Source of the DNA: an uncultured Acidimicrobiia bacterium
GTDB lineage: Bacteria; Actinomycetota; Acidimicrobiia; IMCC26256; CALEDW01
Assembly (NCBI GenBank): GCA_937949585.1
Contig: CALEDW010000241.1
Coordinates: 1-8,560 of the forward strand
Direction of reading: 5' to 3'
Length of the DNA stretch: 8,560 bases
Positions within the stretch are counted from its first letter, which is position 1; every line of letters begins with the position of its first letter. Below, one piece after another: positions 1 to 6,088 of this stretch. The notes beneath the pieces are model-generated. The model was not told the origin of the DNA and did no database searches. It saw nothing but the letters and a program-made list of their open reading frames with translations. Made by a program: the position numbers and the translations under genes.

Positions 1-115
1 TGAGCCCGTCCTTGAGGTACCACCGGTCGGGGGCCCGCACGGCCCGGATCTCCCGGCCCAGCGCGGCCGCTTCGATCAGCCTCCGGGCGGTCTCGGCCTC
101 GAGGATCTCGGGCAC
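1..115 (-). CDS. Fpg/Nei-family DNA glycosylase, N-terminal fragment (cut by window edge)
   Basis: Only the first 38 codons are present; the gene continues past the left edge. The start is GTG at 115, and the protein opens V-P-E-I-L-E-A-E-T-A-R-R and goes on to DRWYLKDGL. Proteins of the formamidopyrimidine-DNA glycosylase/endonuclease VIII family start M-P-E-x-x-E; after removal of Met the N-terminal Pro is the Schiff-base nucleophile and the next Glu is catalytic, and both are here. The family removes oxidised bases and nicks the strand in base-excision repair. The MPEI opening and the WYLKDG stretch resemble an actinobacterial subgroup rather than classical MutM (MPELPEVE). The start lies 12 bases after the ilvD stop, with a GAGG about 10 bases upstream that overlaps the ilvD stop, so co-transcription with ilvD is likely. 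Whether it is an Fpg or a Nei type cannot be decided from this fragment. Confidence 0.85.
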   Translation of the reverse strand, partial: MPEILEAETARRLIEAAALGREIRAVRAPDRWYLKDGL

Positions 116-127
116 CGGGCCGGCGCC

Positions 128-1807
128 TCAGGCGTTGGTGATCGCGCCCTGCTCGGCGCCCTGGGCGAGCCGGGCGTACTTGGCGAGGAACCCCGAGGTG
201 TACCGCGGCGCGGGGGCCTTCCAGTCGGCGCGACGCCGGGCGAGCTCGGCCCCGTCGACGAGCAGGTCGATCGTGCGCGCCGCGGCGTCGATGACGATCC
301 GGTCGCCGTCGCGCACGAACGCGATCGGTCCGCCGGAGGCGGCCTCGGGGGCGACGTGCCCGACGCAGAAGCCGTGGGTGCCACCGCTGAACCGCCCGTC
401 GGTGACGAGCGCCGCGTCGGCGCCGCGGCCGGCGCCCTTCATCGCCCCGGTGACGGCCAGCATCTCCCGCATCCCCGGCCCGCCGCAAGGACCCTCGTAG
501 CGGATCACGACCACGTCGCCGGGGCGGATCCGCCCGGCGAGGATCTCGGCCATCGCCGCATCCTCCCCGTCGAACACCCGGGCCACCCCTTCGAAGCGCA
601 GGGTGTCGATCCCGGCCACCTTCACCACCGCCCCGTTCGGGGCCAGCGAGCCGCGCAGCACCGCGATCCCGCCCATCGGATGGATGGGATCGTCGAGGGG
701 GTGCACCACCGCGCCGTCGGGGGCCGGCGGGTCGGCCGCGGCGAGGTTCTCGGCCACGGTACGGCCGGTGACGGTGAGGCAGTCGCCGTGCAGCCGCCCC
801 GCCTCCAGCAGGTGGCGCATCACCGTCGGGACCCCGCCGACGGCGTCGAGGTCGGTCATGTGGTAGCGGCCGTGGGGCTTCATGTCGGCCAGGTGCGGCA
901 CCCGGTCCGCGACCCGGTTGAAGTCGTCGAGCTCCAGGGTGACCCGGGCCTCGTGGGCGATGGCCAGGAGGTGCAGGACGGCGTTCGTGGAGCCGCCGAG
1001 GGCCATCGTCACCGCGATGGCGTTCTCGAACGCCTCCCGGACCAGGATCTGACGGGGCCGGATCCCGGCGTCGAGCAAGGCCACGACCGCCCGGCCGCTC
1101 TCGTAGGCGAGGTCGTCACGGCGGCGGTCGACGGCCGGTGGGGATGCGCTGCCGGGCAGCGCCATGCCCAGCGCCTCGGAGACCGCGGCCATCGTGTTGG
1201 CGGTGAACATCCCCGCGCACGAGCCCTCGGTGGGACAGGCGCGGCGCTCGATCTCGCCGAGGTCGTCGACGCTGAGCGCACCGGCTGCGCACGCCCCGAC
1301 CGCCTCGAACACGCTCACCACGTCGAGCGCCTGGTCCTTCCATCGTCCCGGCAGGATCGTGCCGCCGTAGAGGAACACGGACGGCACGTTGAGGCGGGCC
1401 GCGGCCATGAGCATGCCGGGCAGGCTCTTGTCGCAACCGGCGAAGGTGACCATGGCGTCGAGCCGCTCGGCGTGCATCATGCACTCGACGGAGTCGGCGA
1501 TGATCTCCCGGCTCGGCAGCGAGCCCCGCATGCCCTCGTGGCCCATCGAGATGCCGTCGCTCACCGCGATGGTGACGAACTCGATCGGGAAGCCGCCGGC
1601 GGCCCGCACGCCGTCCTTGGCCCGGGCGGCCAGCCGGTCGAGGGGCAGGTTGCAAGGGGTGACCTCGTTCCAACTGGAGGCCACCCCGATCTGGGGTTTG
1701 TCCCAGTCGGCGTCGGTCATGCCGATCGCCCGCAGCATCGCCCGGGCCGGGGCCCGTTCCATCCCGTCGGTGACCTCGTGGCTGCGGGGGCGGGGGTGCT
1801 CAGGCAT
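128..1807 (-). CDS. ilvD: Dihydroxy-acid dehydratase IlvD
   Basis: This cytoplasmic enzyme dehydrates 2,3-dihydroxy-isovalerate and 2,3-dihydroxy-3-methylvalerate to the 2-keto acids that give valine, leucine and isoleucine. The 559-residue product has the family hallmarks in order: VASSWNEVTPCNLPL (Cys52), AVSDGISMGHEGM (Asp84), FAGCDKSLPGML (Cys125, Asp126, Lys127), CPTEGSCAGMFTANTM (Cys197) and, near the C terminus, VTDGRFSGGTHG with the presumed catalytic Ser. The three Cys (52, 125, 197) fit the [2Fe-2S] type of IlvD, with Asp84, Asp126 and Lys127 around the Mg site; this assignment is from family knowledge. ATG at 1807 is preferred over the in-frame GTG at 1816 because TACCGT, a TANNNT -10 box, ends 7 bases before it, suggesting a leaderless start; there is no Shine-Dalgarno. 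The length is normal for the family (about 550-570). The first 8 bases overlap the end of a possible small frame (1800-1949). Confidence 0.97.
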   Translation of the reverse strand: MPEHPRPRSHEVTDGMERAPARAMLRAIGMTDADWDKPQIGVASSWNEVTPCNLPLDRLAARAKDGVRAAGGFPIEFVTIAVSDGISMGHEGMRGSLPSREIIADSVECMMHAERLDAMVTFAGCDKSLPGMLMAAARLNVPSVFLYGGTILPGRWKDQALDVVSVFEAVGACAAGALSVDDLGEIERRACPTEGSCAGMFTANTMAAVSEALGMALPGSASPPAVDRRRDDLAYESGRAVVALLDAGIRPRQILVREAFENAIAVTMALGGSTNAVLHLLAIAHEARVTLELDDFNRVADRVPHLADMKPHGRYHMTDLDAVGGVPTVMRHLLEAGRLHGDCLTVTGRTVAENLAAADPPAPDGAVVHPLDDPIHPMGGIAVLRGSLAPNGAVVKVAGIDTLRFEGVARVFDGEDAAMAEILAGRIRPGDVVVIRYEGPCGGPGMREMLAVTGAMKGAGRGADAALVTDGRFSGGTHGFCVGHVAPEAASGGPIAFVRDGDRIVIDAAARTIDLLVDGAELARRRADWKAPAPRYTSGFLAKYARLAQGAEQGAITNA

Positions 1808-1949
1808 GGGTGCCACGGTAGACGGAGACGTCGCTCGCGCTCGACGCGTCGAACGGCCGGCGGGACCGGCCGCCCCGGCGGGCCTCGCGGGCGGGGCCGG
1901 CGAGTCGGGCCATCAGGTCGAGCCCCGACGGCCGGGTGCGGCACACCAC
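1800..1949 (-). CDS. Possible small protein of 49 aa between gatB and ilvD, unknown
   Basis: I do not recognise this product. The frame opens at one of two adjacent GTG codons (1949 or 1946) or at a later ATG giving 37 residues. It ends in SASDVSVYRGTHA with a TGA that overlaps the ilvD start as ATGCCTGA. In its favour, nearly every third codon position is G or C, as in the neighbouring genes, it fills the otherwise empty 192-base gap after gatB, and its 8-base overlap with the next gene is the same as the ferredoxin-gatC junction. Against it, there is no Shine-Dalgarno, the start is uncertain, the composition is rich in Arg, Ala and Gly, and in DNA this GC-rich open frames are common. It has no run of Leu, Val or Ile codons, so it is not an obvious attenuation leader peptide for ilvD. 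It could also be the remnant of a longer gene. Confidence 0.3.
   Translation of the reverse strand: MVCRTRPSGLDLMARLAGPAREARRGGRSRRPFDASSASDVSVYRGTHA
1815..1820 (-). promoter_or_regulatory. ilvD: Candidate -10 box for a leaderless ilvD transcript
   Basis: On the minus strand TACCGT is followed by seven bases and then ATG. TANNNT at this distance from the start codon is the usual arrangement of leaderless genes in actinobacteria. I see no good TTGAC-like -35 element at the right spacing, and no ribosome binding site precedes the ATG. The assignment is inferred from pattern alone. Confidence 0.4.
1841..1872. repeat. Palindrome and hairpin upstream of ilvD
   Basis: Two inverted repeats lie side by side. 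TCGACGCGTCGA at 1841-1852 is a perfect 12-base palindrome. CGGCCGG at 1854-1860 and CCGGCCG at 1866-1872 form a perfect 7-bp stem with a 5-base loop. Both sit 34-65 bases before the ilvD ATG, where an operator or RNA hairpin could act. No T-run follows on the minus strand, so the hairpin does not look like an intrinsic terminator. In DNA this GC-rich, short perfect inverted repeats also arise by chance. Confidence 0.35.
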
Positions 1950-1999
1950 GATGCGTCGGTCGGGCCGGGGTGGCGCGGGCGGAGCCCCGTCGCCGGGTC

Positions 2000-3460
2000 T
2001 CAGGCGAGGCGCTCGTCGAGGAGGCGGCTCAGCACCTGCGGGTTCCCCCGACCCCGCGTGGCCCGCATGCATTCGCCCATGAGGAACCCCCGCTTGCGCT
2101 TGCGGGTCTTGTCGTCGCCGCCGCGGTAGGCCTCGACCTCGGCGGCGTGACGGGTGAGCACCTCGTCGACGATCGCGCCGAGCTCCTCCTCGTCGCTCAC
2201 CTGGGCCAGGCCCCGCTCGGCGACGACCTGACGAGGCCGTTTCGGTTCGCGCAGGCACTCGGCGAGCACGTCCTTGGCCAGCGGGCGTGACAGGGTGCCG
2301 TCACCGACGAGGGCGACGAGCTCGGCGAGCCCGTCGGGCGCCAGGGGGAGCACCTCGGCGCTGACGCCGGTCTCGTTGAGATGGGAGAGGATCTCGCCGG
2401 TGCACCAGTTGGCCACCGCCGCGCCCGGCGCCCCGGCCGCAACCGCGGCCTCGGCGTAGTCGGCCAGGTCACGCCGGCCCACCAGCGTTCGGGCGTCGGC
2501 CTCACCGATCCCCCACTCCCGCCGGAGTCGGGCCCGACGGGCCGCCGGGAGCTCCGGCAGCGCAGCGGTCACCCGGCCGAGGCGCTCGGGGGTGGGGGCC
2601 AGGGGCACGAGGTCGGGCTCGGGGAAGTAGCGGTAGTCGTGCGAGGCCTCCTTCGTCCGCATCGGTTGGGTGACCCCGCCCTCCTCGTCCCAGTGCCGGG
2701 TCTCCTGGGTCACGCTGCCGCCCGCCTCCAGCAGCGCGACCTGCCGGTGCACCTCGTGGTCGACGGCCCGGCCGAGGGAGCGGAGGGAATTCATGTTCTT
2801 GATCTCGACCTTGGTGCCCAGCACGGTGCTGCCGGCCCGTCGCACCGAGACGTTCGCGTCGATGCGCAGCGATCCCTCCTCCATCTTCACGTCGGAGACG
2901 CCGAGGGCCTCCAGCACCGCCCGTAGCTCACTCACGTAGGCCCGGGCCTGGTCCGCAGAGCGCAGGTCGGGACGGGAGACGATCTCCATGAGCGGGACGC
3001 CGGCCCGGTTGTAGTCGACCAGCGAGCACGCCGCGTCGTGGATCCGTCCCCCGCCACCGACGTGGATGATCTTGCCGGTGTCCTCCTCGAGGTGGGCCCG
3101 TTCGATGCCGACGACGGCACCGTCCACCTCGAGGCGTCCGTCGACGAGGATCGGTTCCTCGTACTGGCTGATCTGGTAGTCCTTCGGCATGTCGGGGTAG
3201 AAGTAGTTCTTGCGGGCGAAGATCGAGGTCTCCGGCACCCGGAACCCCAGCGCCGCCCCGAACCGCAGGGCCAGGTCGACCACGGCCCGGTTGAGCACCG
3301 GCAGCGAGCCCGGGAGCCCCAGGCAGGTGGGACACACCAGGGTGTTCGGCTCGGCCCCGAAGGCGTTCGGGCAGCCGCAGAACATCTTGGTGACGGTGGC
3401 CAGCTCGACGTGCACCTCGAGGCCGATGACCGCCTCGTACGGCCCCGACCCGCCGGTCAC
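2000..3460 (-). CDS. gatB: Asp-tRNA(Asn)/Glu-tRNA(Gln) amidotransferase subunit B
   Basis: GatB is the tRNA-binding and kinase subunit of GatCAB. It phosphorylates the Glu or Asp carried by the mischarged tRNA, which is then amidated with ammonia from GatA. The 486-residue product starts at GTG 3460 with YEAVIGLEVHVEL and MFCGCPNAF...LVCPTCLGLPG, giving the Cys28/30 and Cys43/46 zinc ligands. It continues with NYFYPDMPKDYQISQYE, DYNRAGVPLMEIVSRPD, EIKNMNSLRS and DYRYFPEPDL, all typical of GatB. The last 150 or so residues form the GatB/YqeY tail that binds tRNA, ending with KRKRGFLMGECM and RGRGNPQVLSRLL. The start is fixed by the GTGA overlap with the gatA stop (3457-3460) and by GAGGAGG seven bases upstream. 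The frame happens to stay open far upstream through gatA, but that upstream part has no protein-like character. Confidence 0.97.
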   Translation of the reverse strand: MTGGSGPYEAVIGLEVHVELATVTKMFCGCPNAFGAEPNTLVCPTCLGLPGSLPVLNRAVVDLALRFGAALGFRVPETSIFARKNYFYPDMPKDYQISQYEEPILVDGRLEVDGAVVGIERAHLEEDTGKIIHVGGGGRIHDAACSLVDYNRAGVPLMEIVSRPDLRSADQARAYVSELRAVLEALGVSDVKMEEGSLRIDANVSVRRAGSTVLGTKVEIKNMNSLRSLGRAVDHEVHRQVALLEAGGSVTQETRHWDEEGGVTQPMRTKEASHDYRYFPEPDLVPLAPTPERLGRVTAALPELPAARRARLRREWGIGEADARTLVGRRDLADYAEAAVAAGAPGAAVANWCTGEILSHLNETGVSAEVLPLAPDGLAELVALVGDGTLSRPLAKDVLAECLREPKRPRQVVAERGLAQVSDEEELGAIVDEVLTRHAAEVEAYRGGDDKTRKRKRGFLMGECMRATRGRGNPQVLSRLLDERLA

Positions 3461-4905
3461 GGCGCCGCCTCCTCGATCACCTTCGCCACCCGGAACATCA
3501 CCGCCTCCCCCAACGCCGGGGCCAGCACCTGTACCCCCACGGGCAGGTCGTCCTCCCCCCGGCCCCAGGGGACCGAGACGGCCGGGTGACCGGCGAGGTT
3601 GGACGGGATCGTGCACCGGTCGCTGCCGTACATGGCCAACACGTCGTCGGTGCGGGACCCGAGCGGGAACGCCACCGTCGGCGATGTCGGCGCCAGCAGC
3701 ACGTCGAAGCATCCGTAGGCGGCGTCGAAGTCGCGGATGAGCAGCGTGCGGACCCGCTGCGCCCGTCCGTAGTAGGCGTCGTAGTAGCCGGCCGACAGGG
3801 CGTAGGTGCCGAGCATGATGCGGCGCTTCACCTCCGGCCCGAACCCGGCGGCCCGGGTCCGGGCGTTCATCTCCTCGGTGCTCGGCGCGTCGACCCGGAG
3901 CCCGTAGCGCACCCCGTCGTAGCGGGCGAGGTTGCTGGACGCCTCCGCCGGCGCGATGAGGTAGTAGGCGGACAGGGCGTGACGGGCGTGCGGCACGGCC
4001 GCGGTGTCCACCTTCGCCCCCGCGTGCTCGAGGGCCGCGGCGGCGTCGGTCACCGCCCGGCGGACCGACGGCGCCACCCCCTCCATGGTGGTCAGCTCCT
4101 CGATGATCCCCATCCGCAGGCCGGCGACCTCGGCGGGCACGGGCCCGCCGGGCTCCCCGTCGGCGCCGAGCGGCTCGGGCCGCCCCGGCACCGACGTCGC
4201 GTCCCGGGGGTCGTGCCCCCAGATCGCCTCGAGGGCGAGCGCGGCGTCGTCGACGGTCCGGGTGATCGGCCCGATCTGGTCGAGGCTCGAGGCGAACGCC
4301 ACGAGCCCGAAGCGCGACACGCGCCCGTAGGTGGGCTTCACCCCCACGACCCCGCAGAGCGATGCGGGCTGGCGCACCGAGCCGCCGGTGTCGGAACCCA
4401 GCGCCACCGGCACCAGCCCGGCGGCCACCGCGGCGGCCGAACCGCCGCTGGACCCGCCCGGCACCCGGGAGGGATCGAGTGGGTTGCGGGTGGGGCCGAA
4501 CGCCGAGTTCTCGGTGGACGAGCCCATCGCGAACTCGTCGAGGTTCGTCTTGCCCACCGGTACCGCGCCGGCGAGGAGCAGCCGTTCCACCACGGTCGCG
4601 TCGTAGGGCGGCCGCCAGCCCTCCAGGATCCTCGACGCGCAGGTGGTCGGCACCCCCCGGGTACACAGGTTGTCCTTGAGCGCGACCGGCACCCCGGCCA
4701 ACGGGCCCGGGTCCCGGCCCCGTCCGACGAGGTCGTCGATCTCGTCGGCCCGGGCCCGGGCGGCCTCGGCGGTGACGCACAGGAAGGACCCCAGTTCGGG
4801 ATCGCGGGAGGCGATGCGCGCCAGGTGCTCCTCCACGACGTCGCGGGCCGTGCGGCCCCCGTTTCGCACGGAGGCGGCGATCTCGGCCACCCCGGGCCCG
4901 CTCAC
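3457..4905 (-). CDS. gatA: Asp-tRNA(Asn)/Glu-tRNA(Gln) amidotransferase subunit A
   Basis: GatA is the glutaminase of GatCAB: it hydrolyses glutamine and passes ammonia to GatB for conversion of Glu-tRNA(Gln) and/or Asp-tRNA(Asn). The 482-residue product is a full amidase-signature protein. GVPVALKDNL holds the catalytic Lys77, VPGGSSGGSAAAVAAG the cis-Ser152, and LGSDTGGSVRQPA the nucleophile Ser176; their spacing (75 and 24 residues) matches the known Lys-cisSer-Ser triad. GVVGVKPTYGRVSRFGLVAFASSLDQIGPI follows, a GatA-specific stretch that separates it from general amidases. The start is GTG at 4905, overlapping the gatC stop as GTGA; the stop overlaps the gatB start in the same way. Both junctions imply translational coupling, which suits a 1:1:1 complex. 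Nothing is missing or truncated. Confidence 0.97.
   Translation of the reverse strand: MSGPGVAEIAASVRNGGRTARDVVEEHLARIASRDPELGSFLCVTAEAARARADEIDDLVGRGRDPGPLAGVPVALKDNLCTRGVPTTCASRILEGWRPPYDATVVERLLLAGAVPVGKTNLDEFAMGSSTENSAFGPTRNPLDPSRVPGGSSGGSAAAVAAGLVPVALGSDTGGSVRQPASLCGVVGVKPTYGRVSRFGLVAFASSLDQIGPITRTVDDAALALEAIWGHDPRDATSVPGRPEPLGADGEPGGPVPAEVAGLRMGIIEELTTMEGVAPSVRRAVTDAAAALEHAGAKVDTAAVPHARHALSAYYLIAPAEASSNLARYDGVRYGLRVDAPSTEEMNARTRAAGFGPEVKRRIMLGTYALSAGYYDAYYGRAQRVRTLLIRDFDAAYGCFDVLLAPTSPTVAFPLGSRTDDVLAMYGSDRCTIPSNLAGHPAVSVPWGRGEDDLPVGVQVLAPALGEAVMFRVAKVIEEAAP
3468..3474 (-). promoter_or_regulatory. gatB: Ribosome binding site of gatB
   Basis: GAGGAGG on the minus strand lies seven bases before the GTG at 3460, inside the last codons of gatA (Glu-Glu-Ala). 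It settles the gatB start and is the strongest Shine-Dalgarno in the minus-strand block. Confidence 0.75.
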
Positions 4906-5216
4906 CCCTCGTCCCCCAGGATCCGAGGCACCCGGAAGTATCGGTTCTCGGCAACGTCGGGCGCCCCGGCCAGCGCCTCGTCGCGCCGCAGACCGGGCCG
5001 GACCTCGTCGGGGCGGTCGACGTTGCGCAGCGGCAACGGGTGCGCGGTCGGCTCCACGCCGTCGAGGTCGAGGGCGGCGAGGTCGGCGGCGTGGTCGAGC
5101 ACCGCGGCGAGATCGGCGGTGTAGCCGGCCAGCTCCTCGTCGCCGATCGCGAGCCGGGCGAGGCGGGCCACGTGGGCGACCTCCTCGGGCGTGATCGGGG
5201 CGGCGCGTTCAGGCAT
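4902..5216 (-). CDS. gatC: Asp-tRNA(Asn)/Glu-tRNA(Gln) amidotransferase subunit C
   Basis: GatC is the small belt-like subunit that holds GatA and GatB together. The 104-residue product shows the family pattern: ITPEEVAHVARLARLAI at the start, a helical middle, VEPTAHPLPLRNVDRPDEVRPG, and NRYFRVPRIL near the end, where the C-terminal arm enters the GatA-GatB interface. The length is normal (95-105). ATG at 5216 lies within the last codons of the ferredoxin gene, giving the 8-base overlap ATGCCTGA. There is no Shine-Dalgarno, but TACGCT ends seven bases before the ATG, so a leaderless internal promoter is possible besides read-through from the ferredoxin gene. With gatA and gatB directly downstream, the full amidotransferase is encoded here, which implies that the organism makes Gln-tRNA, Asn-tRNA or both by the indirect route. 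Confidence 0.95.
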   Translation of the reverse strand: MPERAAPITPEEVAHVARLARLAIGDEELAGYTADLAAVLDHAADLAALDLDGVEPTAHPLPLRNVDRPDEVRPGLRRDEALAGAPDVAENRYFRVPRILGDEG

Positions 5217-5463
5217 CGGCGGCAGCGTAGGGGTCGTCGGCCCCGAGCGGGAGCGCCCACCAGTCCTCGGGCGACGGTGACCAGTCCGGGTCGGCGACGA
5301 TGCAGTCGACCGGGCACACCGGCGGCAGGCACTTCCCGCAGCCGCTGCACAGCTCCGGGAGGATCACGACGTCGACGCCGTGGTTGAAGATGGCGCCGAA
5401 CCGGGGCGGGCAGTGGCGCAGGCAGGCGTCGCAGTTGATGCAGCGCGCCATGTCGATCCGCAT
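5209..5463 (-). CDS. Small 2x[4Fe-4S] ferredoxin-like protein upstream of gatC
   Basis: The 84-residue product carries two complete iron-sulfur motifs: C8-x2-C11-x2-C14-x3-C18-P and C39-x2-C42-x2-C45-x4-C50-P, plus an extra Cys54. It should be a cytoplasmic electron carrier or an iron-sulfur subunit; partner and role are unknown. The tail is short, acidic and rich in Trp (DPDWSPSPEDWWALPLG), unlike a plain bacterial ferredoxin. ATG at 5463 was chosen because MRIDMARCINCDAC matches the usual ferredoxin opening. A GTG at 5532 would add 23 Arg- and Pro-rich residues; a TACGCT box six bases before that GTG and good third-position GC make it a real alternative. The stop overlaps the gatC start by 8 bases, so the two are probably co-translated. 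Why a ferredoxin leads the gat genes is not clear; no iron-sulfur cluster is known in the bacterial GatCAB complex. Confidence 0.85.
   Translation of the reverse strand: MRIDMARCINCDACLRHCPPRFGAIFNHGVDVVILPELCSGCGKCLPPVCPVDCIVADPDWSPSPEDWWALPLGADDPYAAADA
5224..5229 (-). promoter_or_regulatory. gatC: Candidate internal -10 box for gatC
   Basis: TACGCT on the minus strand is followed by seven bases and the gatC ATG, the spacing expected for a leaderless transcript. It lies inside the ferredoxin coding sequence as the Tyr-Ala codons. The same hexamer occurs in both halves of the divergent region at 5533-5656. It is a pattern match only and no -35 element is evident. Confidence 0.3.
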
Positions 5464-5611
5464 CGGCGGCGGTCGCCAGCGGGGATCGCGGGCCCGGGAC
5501 CCGATGCGTTCCCGGCGGGGGGCGAGGGTCACCGCCTCAGCGTACCGACGGGTGTGCGTGCCGCAGCCGGGCGGTGCCCGGCGAGGTTCGACGGCCGAAG
5601 CTACCCACGGG

Positions 5612-5617
5612 TACGCT
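5612..5617 (+). promoter_or_regulatory. Candidate -10 box for the SCP2-MFS pair
   Basis: TACGCT on the plus strand lies 39 bases before the likely GTG start at 5657, leaving a leader of about 33 bases with a strong Shine-Dalgarno. It overlaps the inverted repeat TACCC-AC-GGGTA. The hexamer is the same as that facing the ferredoxin gene on the other strand. Confidence 0.4.
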
Positions 5618-5644
5618 CCGGACCGGTCGTCGGATCTCGCATCT

Positions 5645-5651
5645 GAGGAGG
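5645..5651 (+). promoter_or_regulatory. Ribosome binding site of the SCP2 gene
   Basis: GAGGAGG ends five bases before GTG 5657 and only two before the adjacent GTG 5654. The distance favours the second GTG, giving a protein that begins (M)AKYPFLSDEW. Confidence 0.75.
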
Positions 5652-5656
5652 CAGTG

Positions 5657-6058
5657 GTGGCGAAGTACCCGTTTCTGTCCGACGAGTGGTTCGAGGTGGT
5701 CGAGAAGCTCGTCGAGGAGCACGGCGCCGACGCGCCGGCACACCAGAACGTGCTGGTGAACCTCACGATCACCGACACCCCGTTCGGCGCCGAGCGGCAC
5801 ATGCACATGGGCGCCCGGGACGGTCGGGGCCACTGGGGGATCGGGCACAAGGACGATGCCGACGTGACGCTCACCACCGACTACGACACCGCCAAGGAGG
5901 TGTTCGTCTCCGGCAACCCGCAGGCGGGGATGCAGGCCTTCATGGCCGGCAAGGTGAAGGTCCAAGGCGACATGACGAAGCTCATGATGGCGCAGCAGGG
6001 AGGCGGTCCGGGCGGCAACGCCGCCCTCCAGCAGGCCATCCAGGGCATCACGGAGTAG
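5657..6058 (+). CDS. SCP2 sterol-binding domain protein
   Basis: The 133-residue product is a single SCP2-fold domain, a small cytoplasmic protein with a hydrophobic tunnel that binds lipids, fatty acyl groups or sterol-like molecules. Matching features are the opening KYPFLSDEWFEVVEKLVEEHG, the strands VLVNLTITDTPFG and DVTLTTDYDTAKEVFVSG, and the typical GNPQAGMQAFMAGKVKVQGDMTKLMMAQ segment, where the FMAGKVKVQGDM motif is diagnostic. A Gly-rich linker (QQGGGPGGNAALQQ) precedes the C terminus. Stand-alone SCP2 proteins of this length are common in actinobacteria, usually without a known ligand. Two adjacent GTG codons compete as start; the ribosome binding site favours 5657. A transporter gene follows after 30 bases on the same strand, so a joint role with a hydrophobic substrate is conceivable but not shown. 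Confidence 0.9.
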   Translation: MAKYPFLSDEWFEVVEKLVEEHGADAPAHQNVLVNLTITDTPFGAERHMHMGARDGRGHWGIGHKDDADVTLTTDYDTAKEVFVSGNPQAGMQAFMAGKVKVQGDMTKLMMAQQGGGPGGNAALQQAIQGITE

Positions 6059-6088
6059 CCGGCGGCGGGCGGCGGCGACGGCCCGTCC

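Larger units (their letters stand above)
5533..5656. promoter_or_regulatory. Divergent control region between the ferredoxin-gat block and SCP2
   Basis: This region holds two mirror-image copies of the motif ACCC-NNN-GGTACGCT, on the minus strand at 5553-5539 and on the plus strand at 5603-5617 (12 of 15 bases identical). In each, TACGCT could be a TANNNT -10 box directing transcription outward. Between them, GCCGGGC (5566-5572) and GCCCGGC (5576-5582) make a perfect 7-bp stem with a 3-base loop. On the plus side TTCGAC at 5587-5592 is a possible weak -35 element, though 19 bases from the -10. TACCC-AC-GGGTA (5602-5613) is itself an inverted repeat overlapping the plus-strand -10 box, as an operator would. 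The arrangement suggests two outward promoters sharing one control protein, but this is inference. Confidence 0.45.

Noticed and set aside
1800..1949. Classical branched-chain amino acid attenuator (leader peptide) before ilvD
   Set aside because: The frame lacks a run of Leu, Val or Ile codons and the nearby hairpin has no U-tract or obvious competing stem.
356..2290. A 644-codon open frame on the plus strand opposite ilvD and the end of gatB
   Set aside because: It lies antisense to two certain genes, its protein is rich in His, Arg, Gly and Val with no domain, and such mirror frames are usual in GC-rich DNA.
3586..5124. A 512-codon plus-strand frame opposite gatA and gatC
   Set aside because: It is antisense to certain genes with no recognisable domain and biased composition.
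3461..5350. Upstream extension of the gatB frame, giving a 1116-codon frame across gatA and gatC
   Set aside because: The part before GTG 3460 is an out-of-frame reading of gatA and gatC made of Arg/Gly/Pro stretches; the GTGA overlap and the ribosome binding site fix the gatB start.
5566..5582. GC-rich hairpin considered as a terminator
   Set aside because: No T-run follows on either strand and it lies between divergent genes, where no transcript is expected to end.
5464..5877. Upstream extension of the ferredoxin frame into the SCP2 gene (222 codons in all)
   Set aside because: It runs antisense through the SCP2 gene and the promoter region; the ferredoxin domain begins at 5463, or at most 5532.
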